NCBI RefSeq assembly: GCF_900177375.1
Contig: NZ_FWZU01000002.1
Span: 186,001 to 250,000, forward strand
Direction of reading: 5' to 3'
DNA: 64,000 nt
Source of the DNA: Desulfovibrio gilichinskyi
Lineage (GTDB): Bacteria; Desulfobacterota; Desulfovibrionia; Desulfovibrionales; Desulfovibrionaceae
This document shows, one piece after another, positions 25,396 through 34,263 of this stretch (position 1 is its first letter; each line of letters begins with the position of its first letter). The notes beneath the pieces were generated by a model, which was given only the letters and a program-made list of their open reading frames with translations, searched no databases and was not told the origin of the DNA. The position numbers and the translations under genes are program-made.

Positions 25396-25491
25396 CTAAC
25401 TCAAGATGCACTTGAAGCATTGAATGAGCTTTCAAAAGCAGCACTTCCTCCGCTTCCCGATCCGGCACGCAATAAAGAAGTTATACTCTGA
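25396..25491 (+). pseudogene. Remnant resembling a TonB C-terminus
   Basis: An open stretch without a start, preceded by a stop, reads LTQDALEALNELSKAALPPLPDPARN and ends at TGA 25489. The alanine-rich helix followed by PPLPDP resembles the end of a TonB energy-transducing domain. It overlaps the end of the convergent ABC gene by 11 bases. Probably the last scrap of a deleted tonB-like gene; identity is tentative. Confidence 0.35.
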
Positions 25492-27298
25492 TCAGTGATT
25501 CAACTTGTTTAGGACCTAATTCCATACGGTAAAACAGACGGTAGAACTCTCTGGTTTCGCGTACAATGTCCCAGTTGAACCACTCTGGGTAGAGCAGATT
25601 TGTAAGCCAGATTAATCCCATAAGTCTATTGATGGATGGAGGGCGATCGAACCAGTTGTACATGGCCCCCGGTGGTTCGTAGATATTATCGCTTCGGGTA
25701 GCTTTAAGCTGGGACCAGAATGGATCGGTTTTAACCCGGTTGTATAGCCGCTGTTGTGATTTACCTTCATCTGAAAGCATGATGATAAAGTCCGGATTCC
25801 AGCGTGCCAAGTCCACAGCGCATACTGGAGTGCGTCCGCATCCGCGCTGTTCGTGAACTTCGGCAATATTTATTCCTCCGGCGTATTCTATAATTTCGCC
25901 ATGCCGTGATTTTCGCGGCTCTGTGAGCAGTCCAGTCGGGGACTGGGCATAATAGACGGTGCGGCGAGCTCTTAGTGGAATTTGTGCAATGGTTTTCTGA
26001 ATTTTGAAAAATTTATCCTCGAAATACTCGGCTAGTATGTTGCCTCTGTCATTTGCGCCAACTATTGATCCGACCCTCCTCAGAACTTCTGCGGTGCATT
26101 CGAGTCCTCCGTCGTAGATCAGCACCGGAATCCCTAATTCCTGCTGAAGCTGTTCTGCCTCGTTTACTTCAATTTCGTCTATGGCGAAAAGTGATAAGGA
26201 GAGTATCAAATCTACCTTATTTTGCTGTACGGCTTCCTTGTTGAAGGTGTTTTTGCCTCCCCCGAAGTTTCCACCAATGACACCTAGAACAGGTAATGAA
26301 AGGTAATCTTGATCTGCCAGCATGCGTTCGGGCGGCATAGGCGGCATGCCTAGTCCTGCTATTTTTTCAGGAGCCAAGGCGAAGAGCAGTGATGTGACCA
26401 TGGGATTATATCCAAAAACTTTGTTGATCTGAATTTTGACTGAGACATTACGTCCGGCCATGTCTTTGGCTAATCTTGTTTCAGGCATGTTTACGGGTTT
26501 GAATTCCACCATGTTAACCTCTTTTATTTTATGCTGTAAGTTCATTTTTGTATCCGGTGTGTCGTAGTTTTTTTTATTGTTTCCAAATGCCGATCCGACT
26601 GTATTGTCAGACAGTAGTTCGGTCACAGTCTTATGAATGAAGTCTGTTGTCCTGTTTGAAGAAGAATGTGAAATTTGTTTTTCGTATACAATACGGCCCG
26701 GCGACGGGGCGAGAATCACGATGCGGTGACTTATCCGCACGGCTTCAAACAGATCGTGGGTCACGAATACCGCTGAAAGCCCGCGCTCAATAATAAGTTC
26801 AAGGACAAGGTCTTGGAGTTCGCGCCGCAGACCGATATCAAGTGCGCTGAACGGTTCATCCAGTAGCAATAAATCCGGTTCAACAGCCAGAGCCCTTGCA
26901 AGGGAAACACGTTGCTGCATACCGCCGCTTAATTCATGCGGATATTTAGTCATATCACATGGGCGCAGCCCTATACGTTCAGCCAGCTCTCCCGCTTTTG
27001 CCAACCTGCTTGCGCTGCTTTTACCCATGGCTTTAAGGCCGAAAGCAATATTATCCAGAGAGTTACGCCAAGGCAGAAGGCGAGGGTCTTGAAATACGCA
27101 GGCCGTGTGTGAAAATGAGTTTATGACTTGCCCGTCTGTAGGAACCAGCAAACCAGCGGCCATGTTCAGAAGTGATGTTTTACCGCAGCCGGAACGCCCT
27201 GTCAGTGCCAGAATTTCTCCTGGATTTACTTGCAGGTTTATTCCGGCAAGCACCGGATTTGCTCCGTAGTCGTGAGAGATGTTTTTCCAAGTCAGCAT
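25481..27298 (-). CDS. ABC importer ATPase fused to a BtuF/FepB-like substrate-binding domain
   Basis: 605 residues from ATG 27298; a TTG at 27352 would add 18. Residues ~1-235 are a SsuB/TauB-type ATPase: Walker A TGRSGCGKTS, Q-loop FQDPRLLPW, signature LSGGMQQR, Walker B LLLLDEPFSALD, H-loop VTHD. After a ~30-residue linker, residues ~265-605 form a periplasmic-binding-protein domain of the iron-siderophore/cobalamin type (DMAGRNVSVK, NKVDLILSLS, RTVYYAQSPTG). The second part has no signal peptide although such domains normally work outside the membrane. An internal ATG at 26512 follows AGAGG by five bases and could start it separately. Confidence 0.8.
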   Translation of the reverse strand: MLTWKNISHDYGANPVLAGINLQVNPGEILALTGRSGCGKTSLLNMAAGLLVPTDGQVINSFSHTACVFQDPRLLPWRNSLDNIAFGLKAMGKSSASRLAKAGELAERIGLRPCDMTKYPHELSGGMQQRVSLARALAVEPDLLLLDEPFSALDIGLRRELQDLVLELIIERGLSAVFVTHDLFEAVRISHRIVILAPSPGRIVYEKQISHSSSNRTTDFIHKTVTELLSDNTVGSAFGNNKKNYDTPDTKMNLQHKIKEVNMVEFKPVNMPETRLAKDMAGRNVSVKIQINKVFGYNPMVTSLLFALAPEKIAGLGMPPMPPERMLADQDYLSLPVLGVIGGNFGGGKNTFNKEAVQQNKVDLILSLSLFAIDEIEVNEAEQLQQELGIPVLIYDGGLECTAEVLRRVGSIVGANDRGNILAEYFEDKFFKIQKTIAQIPLRARRTVYYAQSPTGLLTEPRKSRHGEIIEYAGGINIAEVHEQRGCGRTPVCAVDLARWNPDFIIMLSDEGKSQQRLYNRVKTDPFWSQLKATRSDNIYEPPGAMYNWFDRPPSINRLMGLIWLTNLLYPEWFNWDIVRETREFYRLFYRMELGPKQVESLIRV

Positions 27299-27314
27299 GG
27301 CATGTGTATAGTCT

Positions 27315-28106
27315 TCATGATGTTTGCGAAATTTTTCTGCGCCAAGGTTCAAGACGGTGCTTTAAAGGTTCAAGGAGTAAAAATTCAACAGCTAGAAGAA
27401 GGGCAACAACAGCGGTGACCCAGGCTAATGCCTCTGCTGTATCCATATTAACTCTTGCAATCGCCATGTTGGCTCCTATGCCGTCTGTTGAGCCCAGCAG
27501 TTCTGCCATGACCGTAACTTTCCATGCCAAGCCCAGTGCGGTTATCCAGCCGGGGAAAAGATAAGACAGAATATGCGGCAGATATACATCCCACAGCAAC
27601 ATGGCACGAGGTGTTTTGAAGGAACGGGCCATGTTCTCCAGCTCTTCATCTCTGGTGCGGGCTCCTTCAACAGCCACTGCGAAAGTGATGGGAAGGGTGG
27701 TAACTATCACGGTGAAAACGGGAGTAAATCCGGTTGTGCCGAACCAGAGTAAGGCTAGAACTATCCATGCAATCGGTGGTATGCCCAGCAGAATGGCGGC
27801 TATCGGTTTGAGTGTTTGTGCAAGTTTCGGTCGAAGACCAGCGAAAATACCTACGCTGCTGCCGATGATGCTTGCAATGAGAAATCCTCCCAAAGCTCGT
27901 TCAGTGGTAATCCACATGGCTTTGAGAGCTTTTCCCTCAAGAATGAGCTGCCATAGGGCCTTACATGTTTCCAATGGAGAGGGGAGGATAAATGAACCGT
28001 AACTCGCGCTCCCCATCCACCACAGGATAATGAAAAGAGCCACTCCCAGCGACGGGTACCATATGCTGTTTAGCTTTTGCCAAGCCGTTTTTGCCGGGTG
28101 TAACAT
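27315..28106 (-). CDS. ABC importer permease (nitrate/taurine/sulfonate type)
   Basis: 263 residues, about six membrane helices of the SsuC/TauC class. The coupling loop near the middle (EGARTRDEELENMARSFKTPRAMLLWDVYLP) has the EAA-type pattern that contacts the ATPase. It lies between its binding protein (upstream, 13 bases) and the ATPase fusion. If the ATPase starts at 27298 the two do not overlap; if at the TTG they overlap by 38 bases. The imported solute cannot be inferred from the permease alone. Confidence 0.88.
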   Translation of the reverse strand: MLHPAKTAWQKLNSIWYPSLGVALFIILWWMGSASYGSFILPSPLETCKALWQLILEGKALKAMWITTERALGGFLIASIIGSSVGIFAGLRPKLAQTLKPIAAILLGIPPIAWIVLALLWFGTTGFTPVFTVIVTTLPITFAVAVEGARTRDEELENMARSFKTPRAMLLWDVYLPHILSYLFPGWITALGLAWKVTVMAELLGSTDGIGANMAIARVNMDTAEALAWVTAVVALLLAVEFLLLEPLKHRLEPWRRKISQTS

Positions 28107-28119
28107 TTTAACCTGCTCT

Positions 28120-29106
28120 CTAACCTAGGTAGAAAGCTTTATCCGGCAGCTTACCGCCGATCAGTTTTGGCGACATTCCCATGAGAGTAGTGTAATAGAA
28201 TTCAAGGTCCTTTTGGGCGGCCTTAGCCGGAAGCTGGCTTATGGGGAATGTTTCAAGGGATTTTTGCAACACCTGAGCTTTGAGCCCGAAGAAGCCTGCA
28301 AACTCCTGCGCGGCTTCTGCCGGATGTTGATTTATCCATTCTACGCTCTGCCTGATGCCTATTTGTAATTCTTTTATGATTTTCGGATGTTCCTGCGCCA
28401 AAGCCCCCTGACATATTGTTCCGCCGAGAGGCAGCGGCAACTTGCTGCCTGTAACTTGTTCCCAGACGTCCTGAAGGACGATACGCGTAAGTTCTATGCC
28501 CTTAGATTTTGCCTTCATTATTGCTGCGGTAGCTGCCGGCTCCGGCAGTAAAACGGTGTCTGCCCGCGCGGACAGCAGCATTTGCAACGCTTCGAAGGGC
28601 GAATCAACATAGGATGGACTCATATCTGTATCAGGATTTATTCCCTGTTTTGTGGCAAGGTAGCGCACAATCATATCCGGCGTATCACCCCGGAAAAACA
28701 AAACAATTTTTTTACCTTTAATATCCGTGAATTTTTTTATCGCCGGGTTACTGGTGAGAATGCTTAAGATGCCGCCATTGTTTACATCCAGCAGACGTAC
28801 AGGTAATCCTTTATTGTAGAGGATGGCTGCTGCGTTGGAAGGAGCCGCCGAAACTTGAACTTCATCGGAAATCATCCATGCCCGCATGATGTCGGGGTTG
28901 CGCCACTGTTTCATTTCCATGCTCGGTAAGGACTTAGATAGATCTGTTCTTTTTGCCAGACGGGCCAGAGGAAGACTCAGCGGTGCCGGCGGCCCTGCAA
29001 GCACTAATTTTGACAGGCTTTCAGCATTAGCACTGGTGGCAAGCAGGAAAGGAAGCAAGGTCAAGGACTTCGCGCTCATTGAGAGAAAATTTCTACGTGT
29101 GATCAT
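28120..29106 (-). CDS. ABC importer substrate-binding protein (NitT/TauT type)
   Basis: 328 residues. An N-terminal signal starting MITRRNFLSMSAKSL (twin-arginine-like RRNFL) with cleavage near SANA precedes a two-lobed binding protein of the NMT1/SsuA class (AGPPAPLSLPLARLAK, ALQMLLSARADTVLLPEPAA). The Tat-like signal suggests export in folded form, perhaps with a bound ligand. It is the first gene of the SBP-permease-ATPase operon, with AAGGAAG upstream of the ATG. The substrate is unknown; sulfonates, riboflavin-like or thiamine-precursor compounds or a metal complex are possible. Confidence 0.85.
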   Translation of the reverse strand: MITRRNFLSMSAKSLTLLPFLLATSANAESLSKLVLAGPPAPLSLPLARLAKRTDLSKSLPSMEMKQWRNPDIMRAWMISDEVQVSAAPSNAAAILYNKGLPVRLLDVNNGGILSILTSNPAIKKFTDIKGKKIVLFFRGDTPDMIVRYLATKQGINPDTDMSPSYVDSPFEALQMLLSARADTVLLPEPAATAAIMKAKSKGIELTRIVLQDVWEQVTGSKLPLPLGGTICQGALAQEHPKIIKELQIGIRQSVEWINQHPAEAAQEFAGFFGLKAQVLQKSLETFPISQLPAKAAQKDLEFYYTTLMGMSPKLIGGKLPDKAFYLG

Positions 29107-29300
29107 TTGGTATACTTCCTTGCGATGGAGTGTCAGGTGTAGGGCCGTTGTGAAATATAGTTTGATAATAAATTAAATTATGTAGTTGCGGGAATTGGAT
29201 ATTGCAACGGCGTCACGCAAACAGGAATATTCGTGACATATAAGCAGGTAATTGCTTTTGTGCTCGGTCGTGAGTACAAAAAACTATGGGGGATTAAAGT

Positions 29301-30641
29301 GTGAGTGATGATAAAAAAGGATCAATAGGGCTTTACGGAGCTATAGCCATAGGAATCGGCGGTATGGTCGGCGGGGGGATTTTTGCCGTGCTCGGTCTTG
29401 CTGTGTCAATGGCCCACGGTGCAACTCCTATTGCCTTTGCCATTGCCGGAGCTATTGCGATGTTGACGGCATTTTCTTATGCGAAGCTGTCGGTAGCTTT
29501 TCCCAGCCAAGGCGGAACGGTTGTCTTTCTTGACCGCGCATTCGGGCATGACAGCATTGTGGGCGGGCTCAACTTTGTATTATGGCTCAGTTATCTTGTT
29601 ACGCTGTCACTCTACGCCACTGCTTTTGAATCATATGCCAAGACATTTTTCCCTGTCGGTTTACAAACAGCATGGCTGCATCACGGGCTTATCAGCATTG
29701 CGATTATTATTCCCGTTGTTATCAATCTTCTTGGCGCAGAACTTATCAGTAAATCAGAAACATTTATCGTTGTGCTTAAGCTTATCCTGCTCGGCATAGT
29801 GGTTTCATCCGGTGCAATGTTTATTGAACCGGCTCGTTTAGCCGTATCAAGCTGGGCTCCTATGTCAGCGGTCATTCCTGCCGGAATGGTTATATTCGTA
29901 GCATATGAAGGCTTTGAATTGATATCCAATGCGGCTGAAGATGTCCGCAATCCCTCTGTTACATTGCCGCGAGCATATTACAGCTCGGTAGGTATCGTTG
30001 TCGTTTTGTATATTTTAGTGGCAATTTTAACTGTCGGAGTGGTTCCGGAGAATCTTATTGCAACATCGAAAGATTATGTGCTTGCCGAAGCGGCCCGTCC
30101 TGCCCTAGGTCAATTCGGTTTTTACCTTGTCGGCGTGGCTGCAATGCTTGCTACCATTTCAGCCATTAACGCGACTATTTACGGGAATGCCAGATTGGGA
30201 TTCATTCTTGCCAAGGACAAAGAATTGCCTGAGTTCATGGAGCGGAAAGTATGGGATCAACCGTTCGGGGTGCTGGTAGTCGGCGCAATTACGTTGTGCA
30301 TGGCTAACCTGCTTGATATCGAATCCATATCTGTGATTGCCAGTGCCGGTTTTCTGCTGATTTTTGCAGCAGTGAATCTGGCAGGAGCAAAGCTGGCCCC
30401 GACTATTCATGCACGAAGATACCCTATGCTGATCGGATCAATAGTCTGCTTCGCTGTGTTGTGTATTTTGCTATGGCAGTCCGCAACGGATAATCCGAAG
30501 GCCTGCGCAGCTTTTTTTGCTGTGCTTGTCTGCGCCTTTTTATTCGAGTTTTTTCTGGCGAAGTTTTATAAACCTTCGAAGCGCGCTTGGCATAGTTTCA
30601 GAAAGAGTGCTCCTAAGAGTGCGTCATCATCAGACTCGTAA
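29301..30641 (+). CDS. APC-superfamily amino acid permease
   Basis: 446 residues, about twelve membrane helices. The first helix has the family's unwound segment GIGGMVGGGIFAVLG, which binds the substrate backbone, and helix 6 has FVAYEGFELISNAAEDVRNP. These place it in the APC family of cation-coupled amino acid transporters; substrate unknown. The start is GTG at 29301 behind GGGGGA. It lies next to a convergent GNAT-nitrilase gene, which could hint at amide or amino acid metabolism, but they are separate transcription units. Confidence 0.88.
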   Translation: MSDDKKGSIGLYGAIAIGIGGMVGGGIFAVLGLAVSMAHGATPIAFAIAGAIAMLTAFSYAKLSVAFPSQGGTVVFLDRAFGHDSIVGGLNFVLWLSYLVTLSLYATAFESYAKTFFPVGLQTAWLHHGLISIAIIIPVVINLLGAELISKSETFIVVLKLILLGIVVSSGAMFIEPARLAVSSWAPMSAVIPAGMVIFVAYEGFELISNAAEDVRNPSVTLPRAYYSSVGIVVVLYILVAILTVGVVPENLIATSKDYVLAEAARPALGQFGFYLVGVAAMLATISAINATIYGNARLGFILAKDKELPEFMERKVWDQPFGVLVVGAITLCMANLLDIESISVIASAGFLLIFAAVNLAGAKLAPTIHARRYPMLIGSIVCFAVLCILLWQSATDNPKACAAFFAVLVCAFLFEFFLAKFYKPSKRAWHSFRKSAPKSASSSDS

Positions 30642-30654
30642 GTGCTAAAGTCTT

Positions 30655-32190
30655 TTACTTTCCACCCTTCCAGCGCAGTTCATATAGATCTGTTCTACGG
30701 CTGGAGATGTTGCGCACGCTGCCTTGAGAACGGAGTTCTTTGAGCAGGTCCAGATCCACATCGGTTATGAGTGTGGTTTCAATGCCCGGTGTTACTTCCG
30801 AAGCAATGGCATCATGCGGGAAGGCAAAATCTGACGGGGTAAAGATGGCGGACTGGGAATACTGAATGCCCATGGTTTCAACTTTAGGGATGTTGCCCAC
30901 GCTTCCTGATATCGCTACGAAGCATTCGTTTTCAATTGCTCTGGCCTGAGCGCAGCGGCGTACTCGGAGGTAACCGTTTTTGGTGTCCGTCCAGAAAGGG
31001 ACGAGCAATATTTTCATTCCCTCCATAGTTTGCAGCCGCGCTAATTCAGGAAATTCTATATCGTAACAGATGAGGATTCCCACTTTACCTACATCGGTAT
31101 CGAATACTTTAAGGTCATGCCCACCGCTAAACCCCCAATGAGTATCTTCCTCAGGAGTAATGTGCAGTTTGGTTTGGCTGTCCCAAGTACCATCGCGCCT
31201 GCATAGAAAACTGACGTTGTGCAGAGTTCCGTCTTCCTGAAGTTGCGGAACGCTTCCGGTGACAATATTAATGTTATAGCTGAGTGCCATTTCCAGCATA
31301 GCCTGACGCATGTCTTCGGTGTGCTCGGATAGCAGGCGCATTGCATCGGCGGGGCGTTTGTCTGCATACATGCTGATGAGTGGAGCATTTAGCAGCTCTG
31401 GGAACAGGATAATGTCCGCTTTGTATGCGCTGACGGTATCCACGAAAAATTCCACCTGCTGCATGAACTCGTCAAAGGAATTGAAACGGCGCATTTCCCA
31501 TTGGACTACGCCCAGTCGCGCAATGGATTTTGTCCGGCCTACTAAGCGTGTTTTTTTCTGGTAGTAAATATTAATCCACTCCAGAAGAACGGCGTTTCCT
31601 TTTGAAGGGTTGTCATCCGGCCAATAGTCGTCAAGCAGGTTGCGGACATGAAAGTCGTTGGAAAGTTGAAAGGTGAGTACTGAATCGTATATTTCGCGAT
31701 TTTTGACCTTGAGGATATATTCTTGGGGACTCATATCCTTTGACACGGTGTGATAACCGGGAATGCGTCCACCGAGAAGGATTCCTTTAAGGTTGAGGTT
31801 TTCCGAAATTTCTTTACGGGCATCATATAATCTCCGTCCAAGTCTCATTCCATGGAATACCGGGTCCACGAAGACTTCAATGCCGTATAAATAGTCTCCT
31901 TCAGGGTCATGAGATTTGAATGTTCCGTTGCTTATGATCTGATCATAGGTGTGATGATCACCGAATAGGCTGAAATCGATTATTATGGACAGGGCGATTG
32001 CAATCGGAACACCGTTATCTTCAATGCAGACCTGCCCTTCAGGGAAGATGGTGGTCAGCAGAGCTATTTGTTCCTTGGTCCATGGAGAGTCTAATCCCTT
32101 GTATACACGCTTGTATATAGTACGCAGTGTCTCATAGTCATCCATGCGAAGGTGTCTGGTTTGCAGTTTGTGTTCTATTTCTTCGGTCAT
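30655..32190 (-). CDS. GNAT acetyltransferase-like domain fused to a nitrilase-family amidohydrolase
   Basis: 511 residues from ATG 32190, which has AAGGA nine bases upstream; a GTG at 32211 is less likely. The N-terminal ~200 residues resemble a GNAT fold (EVFVDPVFHGMRLGRRLYDARKEI is the acetyl-CoA loop). Residues ~220-500 are a CN-hydrolase domain with the triad Glu in LFPELLN, Lys in TKLHITPEE and Cys in LICYDIEFPE. The fusion is widespread in bacteria and probably hydrolyses a carbon-nitrogen amide; the acceptor of the GNAT part is not known. All catalytic residues are present. Confidence 0.9.
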   Translation of the reverse strand: MTEEIEHKLQTRHLRMDDYETLRTIYKRVYKGLDSPWTKEQIALLTTIFPEGQVCIEDNGVPIAIALSIIIDFSLFGDHHTYDQIISNGTFKSHDPEGDYLYGIEVFVDPVFHGMRLGRRLYDARKEISENLNLKGILLGGRIPGYHTVSKDMSPQEYILKVKNREIYDSVLTFQLSNDFHVRNLLDDYWPDDNPSKGNAVLLEWINIYYQKKTRLVGRTKSIARLGVVQWEMRRFNSFDEFMQQVEFFVDTVSAYKADIILFPELLNAPLISMYADKRPADAMRLLSEHTEDMRQAMLEMALSYNINIVTGSVPQLQEDGTLHNVSFLCRRDGTWDSQTKLHITPEEDTHWGFSGGHDLKVFDTDVGKVGILICYDIEFPELARLQTMEGMKILLVPFWTDTKNGYLRVRRCAQARAIENECFVAISGSVGNIPKVETMGIQYSQSAIFTPSDFAFPHDAIASEVTPGIETTLITDVDLDLLKELRSQGSVRNISSRRTDLYELRWKGGK

Positions 32191-32327
32191 GTTTAAAATA
32201 TCCTTATACACTTGTTTTTAATGCTGGAAGTGCTTCGCAGCAGGTGACTAAAGGGTTATTTCTGTAGTTTTATATCCCGTCAGGCAAAAGGCAAGGGGAA
32301 TTTTTTTATAATTGAGTTCAAGATAAG

Positions 32328-32366
32328 AAAAAAGGGTTGCAACTATTAAGCTGCAACCCTTTTTTC
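32328..32366 (-). terminator. Terminator of tRNA-Leu copy 2
   Basis: AAAAAAGGGTTGC / GCAACCCTTTTTT stem around a 12-base loop. On the minus strand it lies directly after the tRNA. Confidence 0.85.
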
Positions 32367-32374
32367 TTGAAAGA

Positions 32375-32460
32375 TGGTGCCGAAGAGAAGATTCGAACTT
32401 CCACGGAGTAACTCCACTAGACCCTGAACCTAGCGTGTCTACCAATTCCACCACTTCGGC
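32375..32460 (-). tRNA. tRNA-Leu (anticodon CAG), copy 2
   Basis: 86 nucleotides with encoded CCA, base-for-base the same as the copy at 14900-14985: acceptor GCCGAAG/CTTCGGC, anticodon loop TTCAGGG (CAG), long variable arm, GTTCGAATC T-loop. Only the flanks differ, so it is a gene duplicate within the chromosome. Confidence 0.95.
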
Positions 32461-32470
32461 ATGGAGAGAG

Positions 32471-32499
32471 GATATAGATTGAACTCTCTGTGAAAGCAA
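32471..32499 (-). promoter_or_regulatory. Sigma-70-type promoter of tRNA-Leu copy 2
   Basis: On the minus strand TTGCTT and TATATC are separated by 17 bases, ~11 bases before the tRNA. Confidence 0.6.
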
Positions 32500-32530
32500 G
32501 TGTTTTCTGGTCGGTTTCACTTAATGAAAT

Positions 32531-32568
32531 AACCAAGGCTGCATTCTGTAACAGGTGCAGCCTTGGTT
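32531..32568 (-). terminator. Terminator of gltA
   Basis: AACCAAGGCTGCA / TGCAGCCTTGGTT stem around a 12-base loop, just after the gltA stop on the minus strand. Confidence 0.85.
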
Positions 32569-32580
32569 TATCTTATTAAA

Positions 32581-33870
32581 TTATTTTCTGAAATTGATAG
32601 GAATGTAGTTTCTTTGGGTCTGTCCGGTGTAAATCTGTCTCGGACGGTTGATTCTGGTGGTCGGATTTTCGAAATCTTCATACCAGTGAGCAATCCATCC
32701 GGGCAGTCTTCCGATGGCGAACATTACTGTGAACATTACAACCGGAATACCGAGAGCGCGTAAGATGATTCCCGAGTAGAAGTCCACATTGGGGTAAAGA
32801 CTGCGTTCGGTAAAGTAATCATCGTTGATTGCCTTTTCTTCAAGTTCCAGAGCAATATCCAAAAGCTGATCGTCAAATCCGTTTGCAAGCAGATTATGAG
32901 CGGCTTTTTTAAGGATGCGTGCACGCGGGTCAAAACTTTTATAGATGCGATGACCGAATCCCATGAGTCTGACTTCTTTCCGTTTAACCCTTTCTATGTA
33001 GTCATCAATAGTGATGTTTCCTGCTTTAATATCTTCAAGCATTTCGATAACAGCCGCGTTTGCTCCTCCGTGCAGCTTGCCCCACAGAGCGCAGATTCCG
33101 GCTGATACAGACGCAAAAATGTTTGCCTGAGTAGATCCGACCATGCGTACTGTTGAAGTAGAACAGTTCTGTTCATGATCGGCATGGAGCATAAATACTA
33201 ATGAAAGAGCCTTAACTGCTTCAATCGGCGGATCATAATGTTTGTTCGGAATGGAGAACATCATGTGCAGAAAGTTATGGCAGTAGCTGAGGTCCGGGTT
33301 GGGGTACATAAAAGGTCTGCCGATGGATTTTCTGTATGAAAATGCGGCGATAGTTCTGACCTTGGAGATCATTTTACCCACAGCAAGGAAAAATTCAGAC
33401 TTATTGTGGATGTCGTAAAGATCAGTATGATAGCTGCCAAGTGCATTGATTACCGCAGAAAGAATCGCCATAGGCTGACTCTTGTGCGAAGGGAAGCCGT
33501 TGAAGTGATGGAGCAGATCTTCGTGAATCAGTTCTTCGGCGCAAAGCAGTGCTCTGAATCTGGCAAGGTCTTCCTTAAGAGGCAGTTCTCCGAAAATCAG
33601 CAGCCATGCGGTTTCAATAAAATTGCCGTGTTCGGCAAGCTCTTCAATCGGATAGCCTCTGTAACGCAGAATTCCATTTTCACCGTCAACAAATGTTATG
33701 TCACTTTTGCAGGCTCCGGTATTTCCGAATCCGGGATCAAAAGTGATTAATCCGCTTTGCGCTCGCAGATTGGAAATATCCAGACCGACTTCGCCTTCAG
33801 ATCCGGTTATGATCGGCAATTCATATATTTTGCCTTTGTAGTTCAGGGTAGCTTTTTCTTCATTGCTCAT
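32581..33870 (-). CDS. gltA: Citrate synthase (Si type)
   Basis: 429 residues, the length of the hexameric bacterial type I enzymes. It shows GILRYRGYPIEELA, HADHEQNCST (catalytic His), KLHGGANAAVIEML (oxaloacetate-binding His), GFGHRIYKSFDPRA and NVDFYSGII (catalytic Asp). It condenses oxaloacetate and acetyl-CoA to citrate. All three catalytic residues are present. With PEP carboxykinase and oxaloacetate decarboxylase in the same window, oxaloacetate metabolism is well covered. The ATG is preceded by GAGGAG. A 390-base gene-free region lies upstream. Confidence 0.96.
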   Translation of the reverse strand: MSNEEKATLNYKGKIYELPIITGSEGEVGLDISNLRAQSGLITFDPGFGNTGACKSDITFVDGENGILRYRGYPIEELAEHGNFIETAWLLIFGELPLKEDLARFRALLCAEELIHEDLLHHFNGFPSHKSQPMAILSAVINALGSYHTDLYDIHNKSEFFLAVGKMISKVRTIAAFSYRKSIGRPFMYPNPDLSYCHNFLHMMFSIPNKHYDPPIEAVKALSLVFMLHADHEQNCSTSTVRMVGSTQANIFASVSAGICALWGKLHGGANAAVIEMLEDIKAGNITIDDYIERVKRKEVRLMGFGHRIYKSFDPRARILKKAAHNLLANGFDDQLLDIALELEEKAINDDYFTERSLYPNVDFYSGIILRALGIPVVMFTVMFAIGRLPGWIAHWYEDFENPTTRINRPRQIYTGQTQRNYIPINFRK

Positions 33871-34263
33871 TGGTGGAGTCTCCTCTGAAGGTTTAATCCC
33901 ATGTGCGTTGCCTTTTCCGGTCTTGATGGCAAGCTTTTAAGTTTAGTTGTTCTTTGCTCATATCGTATAGAAAGAACTGAAATTTACTTGATGCCGGGGT
34001 ATTGCGATTTCCGGTTTCAGAGGGGGCCCCTTAAATCCGGAAGCTATGCGGGCAATCTTGTTGCTTTGGCACTGGGATCAAGCCAGTGTATAAGATGTAC
34101 GGCTGAAAAAGCGGGGTTGAAGGCTGGAGCTTCCTCCCCTGATGTTCAAAGATGACTACTTAATTTGTTGGAAAATGTCTAGTATTAACAATTATCGTTT
34201 TCTCTTCTGAAAAGTGGTTGTTCGCCTGAATAATTATGACAAATACGGAAGATTAAATCTAAA
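33871..34263. other. Region between gltA and the sigma-54 regulator
   Basis: About 390 bases without a convincing gene. It should carry the gltA promoter and leader (minus strand) and the 3' end of the convergently positioned regulator gene. An 84-codon plus-strand frame (33901-34155) has no ribosome-binding site and unlikely composition. A GGGGCCCCC-type hairpin sits near 34024-34034. Confidence 0.4.

Noticed and set aside
33901-34155. 84-codon plus-strand reading frame between gltA and the sigma-54 regulator
   Set aside because: No ribosome-binding site, odd composition and no similarity to a family; it overlaps the expected leader of gltA.
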